Assembly (NCBI RefSeq): GCF_947495825.1
Contig: NZ_CANMAH010000008.1
Location: 124,001 to 188,000, forward strand
Source of the DNA: an uncultured Psychrobacter sp.
GTDB taxonomy: Bacteria > Pseudomonadota > Gammaproteobacteria > Pseudomonadales > Moraxellaceae
Direction of reading: 5' to 3'
DNA length: 64,000 bases
In this document: positions 39,695-47,816 of the stretch, in pieces
How positions within the stretch are numbered: the first letter of the stretch is position 1
Layout: every line of letters begins with the position of its first letter
The notes under the pieces: model-generated
Database searches by the model: none
What the model was told of the DNA's origin: nothing
What the model saw: the letters and a program-made list of their open reading frames with translations, nothing else
Position numbers and translations under genes: made by a program

Positions 39695-41728
39695 ATGAGT
39701 CAACTCAATCCTAGACAACAAGAAGCCATGCTCTATGTATCAGGGCCGCTACTGGTATTGGCAGGCGCAGGCTCGGGCAAGACCTCGGTAATCACACGTA
39801 AAATTGCCTACCTTATTGAAGAGTGCAACATGCCAGCTGAGCGTATCACGGCAGTGACCTTTACCAATAAAGCCGCTCGCGAGATGAAAGCGCGGGTCGG
39901 TAAGCTCTTGCCTAGCGAAAAAACGCGTGGATTAACCGTCTCGACCTTTCACCAATTTGGCTTGCAGTTTTTGCGTTACGAGCTGATTCATACACCTTTA
40001 AAAGGCAACTTTTCTATCATGGATAGCGATGACAGTAAGCGCCTCTTAATGGAGCTGATGATGCGCGACAACTTATCTGGTGCTGAGAGTCGTGAGTTGG
40101 TTGGAAAAGCGGTCAAAATGATTTCTGATTGGAAAAACGATCTGATCGAACCTGATAAGGCGATGGAAACCTTAGACGATCCAGAGGATATGATCTTTGC
40201 TACCCTATATGCGTTATACGAGCGTAATTTGCGCGCTTATAATGCGGTTGATTTTGATGACTTGATTGTATTACCGACCAAGATACTGCGTGAAAATAGA
40301 GAGCTGCGTGATAAATGGCAAAACCGCATTCGTTATCTACTCGTTGATGAGTATCAAGATACCAATACCGCACAGTATGAGATGATTAAATATCTGGTTG
40401 GACCACAAGGACGCTTTACCGTGGTCGGTGATGACGACCAATCTATCTACGCATGGCGCGGTGCCAAACCTGAAAACATGGCGCTATTAAAAGAAGACTT
40501 TCCTAAGCTCAAAATCGTCATGCTTGAGCAAAACTATCGCTCAACCACGCGTATCTTGACCTCTGCCAACGCCGTCATTACTAACAACGAGCATTTATTT
40601 GAAAAAAAGCTATGGTCAGATAAAGGTCATGGTGAGAAGATTCGTATTATTAACTGCCGCAATGATGACGATGAGTCCGAGCGCGTGGCAAAAGAGATTG
40701 TCACGCATAAATTACGCTTTGGTAATGAGTGGGAGCAATATGCTGTCCTTTATCGCAGTAACTTTCAGGCGCGTATGCTTGAGGCGCAATTGCGTCAGCT
40801 GCAAGTCCCTTATAAATTGTCCGGTGGCCAGTCTTTCTTTTCGCGTAGTGAAATCAAAGACATCATGGGTTATTTGCGCCTTATCTTAAACCCTGAAGAC
40901 GACAGTGCGTTTTTGCGTATTATTAATACACCCAAGCGCGGCATGGGTCCTGCAACCCTTGAAAAGCTCGGTTTATTTGCTCAAGAGCATAGCATATCGC
41001 TACTCGCTTCTTGTACCCATGCAGGTCTTAGCCATGTGCTACCGTCCAAAGCTTACGGCACGTTAAAGGAGTTTGGTGAATTTATTGAGCACTATACTCG
41101 TGAGCTGGATCAGCATCCTGACCCTGTACCAATCGTGCGCCAAATGATTGATGAGACCGGTTATATTGATTTTGTTCGTAGCGATGCCAAAACCCCGCAA
41201 CAAGAAAAGAATCGTATCGATAATATTGATATGCTGTATACCAGTATTCAGTCTTTGATTAACCGCGCGGAAGAAGATGAAGATCGGACGATTGATACTA
41301 TCATCCGTAAGCTTGTATTGCTTGATATGCTCGAGCAGCAACAAGAAGAAGAAAACACCAATAAGGTCAATTTGATGACCTTGCATGCAGCGAAGGGCTT
41401 GGAGTTTGATTTTGTTTATATCATGGGATTAGAAGAAGAGATGCTGCCGCACCGTAACTCTATATTGAGCGAGACAATCGAAGAAGAGCGACGCCTAATG
41501 TATGTAGGCATCACCCGTGCGCGCCGCGAGCTGACACTGACACTTGCAACCCAGCGCCGCGCTGGTGGACAGATGCGTGTCACTTCAGAATCAAGATTTT
41601 TGGATGAGTTACCTGAAGATCATATTGACTGGCCTGCCAAAGCTAAGAAGAAAAAAGCCACCAAAGATCCAGAAGCAGTCGCTGATGAGTACTTGGCCAA
41701 TATTCGTGCGTTACTCGGTAACCGCTAA
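39695..41728 (+). CDS. rep: ATP-dependent DNA helicase Rep
   Basis: A superfamily 1A 3'-5' helicase that helps replication forks pass obstacles. Motif I is LAGAGSGKTSVITRK (~21-35), Ia VTFTNKAAREMKARV, II LLVDEYQDTN (~219-228), III VVGDDDQSIYAWRGA, IV QNYRSTTRIL, V NLMTLHAAKGLEFDFVYIMG and VI RLMYVGITRARRELTL. The length of 677 residues and the N-terminus MSQLNPRQQEAM fit Rep better than UvrD (~720, different start). The longer frame from 39638 has no ribosome site; ATG at 39695 has AGG at 7 bases. The Lys-rich tail is typical for Rep. Confidence 0.93.
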   Translation: MSQLNPRQQEAMLYVSGPLLVLAGAGSGKTSVITRKIAYLIEECNMPAERITAVTFTNKAAREMKARVGKLLPSEKTRGLTVSTFHQFGLQFLRYELIHTPLKGNFSIMDSDDSKRLLMELMMRDNLSGAESRELVGKAVKMISDWKNDLIEPDKAMETLDDPEDMIFATLYALYERNLRAYNAVDFDDLIVLPTKILRENRELRDKWQNRIRYLLVDEYQDTNTAQYEMIKYLVGPQGRFTVVGDDDQSIYAWRGAKPENMALLKEDFPKLKIVMLEQNYRSTTRILTSANAVITNNEHLFEKKLWSDKGHGEKIRIINCRNDDDESERVAKEIVTHKLRFGNEWEQYAVLYRSNFQARMLEAQLRQLQVPYKLSGGQSFFSRSEIKDIMGYLRLILNPEDDSAFLRIINTPKRGMGPATLEKLGLFAQEHSISLLASCTHAGLSHVLPSKAYGTLKEFGEFIEHYTRELDQHPDPVPIVRQMIDETGYIDFVRSDAKTPQQEKNRIDNIDMLYTSIQSLINRAEEDEDRTIDTIIRKLVLLDMLEQQQEEENTNKVNLMTLHAAKGLEFDFVYIMGLEEEMLPHRNSILSETIEEERRLMYVGITRARRELTLTLATQRRAGGQMRVTSESRFLDELPEDHIDWPAKAKKKKATKDPEAVADEYLANIRALLGNR

Positions 41729-41796
41729 TCCTCGTTTTTTGTCATAGGTTAACTGTTTCATTATAAATCGATCAATATTATTAAATAGCTATTTAT

Positions 41797-41942
41797 TATA
41801 GTGAGTTCAGTATAAAAACGTTACAGTGAGACTGGTATAGATTTTACATAGACTCTATCTGAGCCGGCACAGCATGCCAAAAAAATTTATACCAGTTCCG
41901 CGTTGACATATAATGTATGTGTTTTATTTAGAGTCGACTATA
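41797..41942. repeat. MITE-like dispersed repeat, copy C (complete)
   Basis: A 146-bp copy of the element at 5241-5386 with the same ends: TATAGTGAGTTCAGTA at left and TTTAGAGTCGACTATA at right. The inner CTGGTATAGATTTTA / AAAATTTATACCAG pair is kept. The middle differs at scattered positions (AGACTCTATCTGAGCCGGCA). It carries TTGACA at 41903-41908 toward mgtE. It lies between rep and mgtE in the same orientation as copies A and B. Confidence 0.85.
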
Positions 41943-42001
41943 TTGATTTTTGATTGATTGTTTTTATTTTTTATCGTTTATTTTTGATTTTTGGAATGCC
42001 T

Positions 42002-43405
42002 ATGCCTGCCCCTACGCCAAGCTCAGAACAACCATCCAAACCGCAGACAGAATATAATCTGTTAGAGTATAACGCTGAACATAAGCTGCTCTATCTGCAA
42101 GGATTGGTGGCTGATAATGCGTATGCAGCGATCACTGAATTTTTGGCGCAGCAGTCTGAATATGAAATTGCCAACTTATTAGAATCCTTCCCCAATCAAG
42201 ATCGGCAAGTTATTTGGGCGCAGGTTCCTGAACACCTCAAAGGCGAAGTGCTTGCTGAGCTAGAGGGTGATACGCGTCAGCCATTGATGGAGAATATCTC
42301 CTCAAAAGAAATCTCTTTATTTACCCAAGATCTTGATGCCCAAGACATCTCAGAAATCTTAGAGACAGTTACCGAAACCGTGCGTACTTCGGTAATGGCA
42401 ACGTTAGACGAAGACACTCGTATTCAAGTCAACAAGCTTGATACCTATGCAGATTGGGAAGTTGGTAGCTACATGGATCCTGATACTATTCAGGTTCAAG
42501 ATGATGTGAGCTTAGCACAGGTACAAGAGTGGCTACGAGAAAATGATGACCTACTCGATGACCAAAGCCAAGAGCTATTGGTCGTTGATCAAAGCCAGCA
42601 GCTGTTGGGGCTGTTAAGTTTGGTTGATTTAATCAAACACAATCAGAGCTCACTGGTCTCAAGCTTTACTGACAATGCTATTACTATTAACGATCGTTTA
42701 GACATCCAAGATGCAGCCGCAATTTTTCGTTCAGAAGATATTCGTTTTGCGCCCGTTATTAACAGTCATGGAGAGCTGGTCGGTCAATTAAATGGCGAAG
42801 ATATCATGGAGATTATCCAAGATGATGTCGATAGTACGATGAAGAACTTAGCAGGTGTTAGTCAAGATGAGGAATTATTTGCACCTATCTTAACCAGTGC
42901 CAAAAGCCGTAGTGTCTGGCTGGGCATCAACTTATGTACTGCACTATTGGCCGCTGTCGTCATTGGGCAGTTTGAGGCGGTGCTGGCAAAAGTAGTCGCC
43001 CTAGCGATATTGATGCCAGTAGTAGCCAGTATGGGCGGTATCGCCGGCTCACAGACGCTGACTGTCGTGATTCGAGGTATGGCCATGGGCCAAATCGGTG
43101 GTTCTAACCGTTGGTGGCTTTTTAATAAAGAGTTATGGGTTGGCGCGATTAACGGTCTTATTTGGGCGTTTATCATGGCGATTATTGCACAAATGTGGTT
43201 TCATGATGGTAAGATTAGTGCAGTAATTGGCTTTGCTATCGCCATCAACATGACCGCTGCTAACGTGTCTGGTATTAGTATTCCGTTATTGCTGAAGCGC
43301 ATGAACATTGATCCTGCGCTATCTGCTTCAGTTATTTTGACCACAGTGACAGATATCGTCGGCTTTATGTCGTTTTTGGGACTGGCGAGCGTATTGCTGT
43401 TGTAG
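42002..43405 (+). CDS. mgtE: Magnesium transporter MgtE
   Basis: A 467-residue MgtE-family Mg2+ channel/transporter. The N-terminal cytosolic superhelical domain (~20-140), a pair of CBS domains (~140-270, with YMDPDTIQVQDDVSLAQVQ at the start) that sense Mg2+, the plug helix, and a five-helix C-terminal pore follow in the usual order. The pore has the signature MPVVASMGGIAGSQTLTVVI and ending helices rich in Ala/Val/Leu. The frame is open from 41954, but the ATG at 42002 has GGA at 6 bases. ATG 41996 is an alternative two codons earlier. Directly downstream of repeat copy C. Confidence 0.94.
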   Translation: MPAPTPSSEQPSKPQTEYNLLEYNAEHKLLYLQGLVADNAYAAITEFLAQQSEYEIANLLESFPNQDRQVIWAQVPEHLKGEVLAELEGDTRQPLMENISSKEISLFTQDLDAQDISEILETVTETVRTSVMATLDEDTRIQVNKLDTYADWEVGSYMDPDTIQVQDDVSLAQVQEWLRENDDLLDDQSQELLVVDQSQQLLGLLSLVDLIKHNQSSLVSSFTDNAITINDRLDIQDAAAIFRSEDIRFAPVINSHGELVGQLNGEDIMEIIQDDVDSTMKNLAGVSQDEELFAPILTSAKSRSVWLGINLCTALLAAVVIGQFEAVLAKVVALAILMPVVASMGGIAGSQTLTVVIRGMAMGQIGGSNRWWLFNKELWVGAINGLIWAFIMAIIAQMWFHDGKISAVIGFAIAINMTAANVSGISIPLLLKRMNIDPALSASVILTTVTDIVGFMSFLGLASVLLL

Positions 43406-43552
43406 CGGTTACTTTTTGCAAGGTACGAGCAAAACTTTGAGTCCAAAACTACAACGTGACAAAGACGAGTTGTTATCTATAATCGCTATCTGTTTATAAG
43501 TGGTTATAAATATTGACCTGATAAAAACCATAAAAACTTAAGTGAGTGTGTT

Positions 43553-44017
43553 ATGCAAGCGGTACAAGTCAAAGTTCTTAATTCAAAAATCGGTACGCAT
43601 CCTGATTTTCCTATGCCAACTCGTGCCACAGATGGATCAGCAGGTATCGATTTGCGTGCCTGTATTGATGAGCCTTTGACCATCAAGTCAGGAGCGACGC
43701 ATCTGGTAGGTACAGGCTTGGCAGTCTATATCCAAGACCCTAATTATGCCGGAATGATATTACCGCGCTCAGGACTTGGTCATAAGCATGGTATTGTACT
43801 TGGCAACTTAGTCGGTCTTATCGATGCCGACTATCAAGGGGAGCTGATGGTCAGTGTTTGGAATCGTAGTAGTGAAGACTTTGTACTCAACCCTGCTGAG
43901 CGTATGGCCCAGTACATTGTGGTACCCGTTGCTCGTCCAGAATTTGAAGTGGTAACAGATTTTAGTGATAAAAGTCTGCGCGGTGCAGGTGGCTTTGGAC
44001 ATTCAGGCCGTCATTAA
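43553..44017 (+). CDS. dut: Deoxyuridine 5'-triphosphate nucleotidohydrolase (dUTPase)
   Basis: A 154-residue trimeric dUTPase that hydrolyses dUTP to dUMP and keeps uracil out of DNA. All five motifs are present: [14 protein letters not shown] (1, ~24-37), [12 protein letters not shown] (2, ~70-81), [11 protein letters not shown] (3, ~87-97), [14 protein letters not shown] (4, ~112-125) and [12 protein letters not shown] (5, C-terminus). Length is typical. AGTGAG precedes the ATG. It is 147 bp after mgtE, on the same strand as the phosphohexomutase and argB; dut-algC-argB order is common in related gamma-proteobacteria. Confidence 0.96.
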   Translation: MQAVQVKVLNSKIGTHPDFPMPTRATDGSAGIDLRACIDEPLTIKSGATHLVGTGLAVYIQDPNYAGMILPRSGLGHKHGIVLGNLVGLIDADYQGELMVSVWNRSSEDFVLNPAERMAQYIVVPVARPEFEVVTDFSDKSLRGAGGFGHSGRH

Positions 44018-44129
44018 ATTTAAAACAACTGAGTTAAAATATATATCAGAGTAACATATATATAACCGCGGCGGACTTAGTAAGAAGTGCGCCATTTACT
44101 ATCAATAGGGATATGAGGAGTTTGTAGTC

Positions 44130-46079
44130 ATGCCGACTTTTGCCGCCCAGCTCCCCCTATTTCGTGCTTATGATATTCGCGGGGCACGTCAGTACTTTAC
44201 TACTGAATTCATCGCGGCATTGGGTGAAGTTTTTGCACAGCTTTATAAAGCACAAGCCAAACACACATCAAAAAGTCGTCACTTAACAAGCAATCATCTA
44301 AAAGAACACGACGTAAAAAAGTCCAATTTAAAAAGGCATACTCTAAAAGAGCATTATCTAAAAAACAAACTTGTCAAAGAAAACTTTTTAGCTTGCCCCG
44401 TTTCTCAAACTTATCGCTCTGAGCCATCAGCGAATGTGGTGGTCATTGGTTATGATGTGCGCTGTGATAGCGATACCATAGCGCATATGCTGGCCAGTCG
44501 TTTAAGCGAGCATGGATTAACAGTTATCCAGTTAGGGCTTATCACAACACCGATGATGGCGTTTTGGGCGCAGCAATATGCAGGGCACGGCATTATAGTC
44601 ACAGCCAGCCACTCTGAAAAGAACACTTTAGGCATAAAATGGTTGGTCGATAACGCATCTCCTAGTGACGCTGACATTCAAGCCATTTATAAAAGCCTTA
44701 CTGAGGATTTTATACCTACGCCCAAAACATCACCTAATCCAAACCACCAGCGAGATAATAAATCTCAAGACAAGCTTTTAAACAATCGTTGTGCAGGCTT
44801 ACAGGCAACTGACCTTGTCAGCTTACCTACCGATACCGTTGTGTCTACTTACATCGATGCGATAGCGCAAGTATTTACTCGTATCGAAGCGCAAAACAAC
44901 GCCCCTTATTGCTCTAGTCCCACGAGCAAACTTGACTTAAAAATTGTTATCGACTGCCTAAATGGAGCGACCAGTAGGATTGCAAAGCCTTTATTTGAAC
45001 GCTTTTGTCAGCAGGTTATTGTGCTAAATGATATCCCAGACGGCAATTTTCCGACAGGCAATCCAGACCCTACTGAGCCTAACCGCCTAGCAGAGCTTCA
45101 GCAAACTGTTATTATCAATGAAGCAGATATGGGTCTGGCTTTTGATGGCGATGGTGATAGGCTAATGATCGTCGATAACAGCGGCAAGGTCGTAACCCCT
45201 GATCATTTATTGTATCTACTAGCGCGAGTCGCCATTATAGAGCGTCCTAGATTCAATAAAAATCCTGACATGCCGCAAGTGTTATTTGATGTAAAATGCT
45301 CGCATCATTTGCCACGATTGCTCAAAAAACTTGATGCAATACCAGTCATGAGTAAAACGGGCAGTAGTCTACTGCGGCAGCAGCTTCAATCACACGATAA
45401 TTACGCTATCTTCGCTGGTGAGCTATCAGGACACTTTATCTTTAACGATGATTATTTTATTGTCTATGATGATGCTATGTATGCTGGACTGCGCTTGCTA
45501 CATTGGCTAGCATCGACCGTCATTAAGTCCGATATGACTGCACTGCTAGGTAACGAGACCAATTTCAATACTCATACGCTACCGCCAACTTATGATGCGT
45601 GGGGCGCACGTAGAAGAGCAACTCTACCGTATCGACTGACCGATATTACTTGGTATCTACCTACGCTTGTCAGTACCGCTGACAACTATTTGCCGCTGCC
45701 TGAGAATGCTACTACCACATGTTCAATTGTGCATCATTTAACTATCCTTTGTCGTTATCTACAACATTTAGTCGAAGATACTGATGATGTCACGTTGCCA
45801 TCGTGTCATTGTTTTGATAGCGTGCAACAGATAACACCAGCGCAGGCTGAGCGGCTGTTACCAAAGGGTACGCTTTTGACCCGTATTGACGGCGTACGTT
45901 TAGATTTTGCTCATGGTTTTGGCGTATTGCGTCAGTCAAATACCAGTCATAGCCTCACGGTACGTTTTGCAGGAGACAGCTTAACTGCTATGGCCGAGGT
46001 ACAAACGCGTTTTATTGCTTTATGTCAGGAGTTTGATACACAAGTGGCCGAGCAAATTGCTGCTATATCTGCCGAGTAG
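44130..46079 (+). CDS. Phosphomannomutase/phosphoglucomutase with repeat-encoded insertion
   Basis: An alpha-D-phosphohexomutase of the AlgC/PMM-PGM type that interconverts 1- and 6-phosphates of mannose or glucose for LPS and polysaccharide precursors. Motifs in order: LFRAYDIRGA (~10-19), the phosphoserine loop VTASHSEKNTLGIKWLV (~155-171), metal loop LAFDGDGDRLMIV (~336-348), sugar loop FAGELSGHFIF (~427-437). The phosphate-binding end domain is at ~560-649. At 649 residues it is much longer than AlgC (463). One insertion (~38-88) is the pentapeptide-like repeat; a second (~190-270) and a third (~455-540) are additional loops. Active-site residues remain, so it is probably functional. Good Shine-Dalgarno GAGGAG lies 9 bases before the ATG. 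Confidence 0.88.
   Translation: MPTFAAQLPLFRAYDIRGARQYFTTEFIAALGEVFAQLYKAQAKHTSKSRHLTSNHLKEHDVKKSNLKRHTLKEHYLKNKLVKENFLACPVSQTYRSEPSANVVVIGYDVRCDSDTIAHMLASRLSEHGLTVIQLGLITTPMMAFWAQQYAGHGIIVTASHSEKNTLGIKWLVDNASPSDADIQAIYKSLTEDFIPTPKTSPNPNHQRDNKSQDKLLNNRCAGLQATDLVSLPTDTVVSTYIDAIAQVFTRIEAQNNAPYCSSPTSKLDLKIVIDCLNGATSRIAKPLFERFCQQVIVLNDIPDGNFPTGNPDPTEPNRLAELQQTVIINEADMGLAFDGDGDRLMIVDNSGKVVTPDHLLYLLARVAIIERPRFNKNPDMPQVLFDVKCSHHLPRLLKKLDAIPVMSKTGSSLLRQQLQSHDNYAIFAGELSGHFIFNDDYFIVYDDAMYAGLRLLHWLASTVIKSDMTALLGNETNFNTHTLPPTYDAWGARRRATLPYRLTDITWYLPTLVSTADNYLPLPENATTTCSIVHHLTILCRYLQHLVEDTDDVTLPSCHCFDSVQQITPAQAERLLPKGTLLTRIDGVRLDFAHGFGVLRQSNTSHSLTVRFAGDSLTAMAEVQTRFIALCQEFDTQVAEQIAAISAE
44280..44384 (+). 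repeat. 15-bp tandem repeat within the phosphohexomutase gene
   Basis: Seven degenerate 15-base units stand in phase with the reading frame, coding HLTSN, HLKEH, DVKKS, NLKRH, TLKEH, YLKNK and LVKEN, with FLACP as a possible eighth start. The consensus is x-(L/V)-K-(E/K/R)-(H/S/N). The nucleotide units share a CTAAAAGA-like core (for example CATCTAAAAGAACAC and ACTCTAAAAGAGCAT). The encoded stretch is strongly basic, unlike the rest of the protein. Confidence 0.8.
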
Positions 46080-46206
46080 ACACGATTCCTCGACTTTTAG
46101 AAAATACTATTTGAACCATAGCATTTAATATAATACCTTCGCCAATACTGGCACAATAATGAGCTAAAAATGCACAGATACCGTGCATCTTATTAGCGTA
46201 TTTTAG

Positions 46207-47127
<921 letters not shown>

Positions 47128-47154
47128 CAGCCTACAGTGATCATTAGCATAGCA

Positions 47155-47189
47155 AAGCCCAAACTTAGCGTCTAAGTTGGGGCTTTTTA
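47155..47189 (+). terminator. Rho-independent terminator after argB
   Basis: AAGCCCAAACTTAG pairs with CTAAGTTGGGGCTT (one mismatch) over a CGT loop and continues into TTTTTAT. It lies between convergent argB and the ArsC-like gene. Confidence 0.85.
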
Positions 47190-47211
47190 TAACTGACTAC
47201 ATCAGTATCCT

Positions 47212-47577
47212 TTATGAAAAAGCTGTATCGAACTCGGCGGCGTCAAAACCACATAGCAACACAAACTTATCTTGATAACTGCCTGCTACGATTGGACGTT
47301 TAATCATGCTGGTATTTTCTACAAGCAAATCTATCGCTTTATCTATACTGTCATCAGCTGATTGCTTTTGCTCGTTATCTAATTTGCGCCACGTGGTGCC
47401 GCGCTTATTCAATACTTTATCAATACCAAGCTCATCTACCCAGTGCTGTACTGTGTCTTTATCAACGCCTTGCTTTTTATAATCATGAAAACTGTAGCTT
47501 ACATTTAGCTCATCAAGCTTGGTAAAAGCTTTTTTCATAGTGCTGCAAGACTTGATACCGTAAATAGTGATGGTCAT
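47212..47577 (-). CDS. ArsC/Spx-family (YffB-like) thioredoxin-fold protein
   Basis: A 121-residue protein of the ArsC/Spx superfamily. The N-terminal ITIYGIKSCSTMKKAFTKLD carries the single active-site-like cysteine (residue ~11), followed by the YSFHDYKKQGVDKDTV segment, and the C-terminal part has SMIKRPIVAG, the Arg-Pro turn of the family. Length and motif match E. coli YffB rather than true arsenate reductase ArsC (~140 residues) or Spx with CxxC. Redox or glutathione-dependent reductase activity is assumed from the family. It is monocistronic, divergent from leuS and convergent with argB. Confidence 0.85.
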   Translation of the reverse strand: MTITIYGIKSCSTMKKAFTKLDELNVSYSFHDYKKQGVDKDTVQHWVDELGIDKVLNKRGTTWRKLDNEQKQSADDSIDKAIDLLVENTSMIKRPIVAGSYQDKFVLLCGFDAAEFDTAFS

Positions 47578-47816
47578 AAAAACTCCAAATCCATAATCGT
47601 TATTCGCTGTATTATACCGAAGCGGGTTACAATTTGGCTTATTAACCCCAAAACATTCGCTGATGCATTTACTCCTTTACTCAACTTGCAAATTTGTCGT
47701 CGCTACAGAGCGCGAACGCATCATCATACCATCGCAATTTTTGCCAAATTAAGCTATGCTATGGCATTGCAAAATTTCACCTATAACTATCTGTATTAAC
47801 CAATTTCGAGCCGACT

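Noticed and set aside
39695-41728. UvrD instead of Rep
   Set aside because: Length of 677 residues and the N-terminal pattern agree with Rep; UvrD is ~720 residues.
47212-47577. Arsenate reductase ArsC for an arsenic-resistance operon
   Set aside because: Length and motif fit YffB-like proteins and no other ars genes are near.
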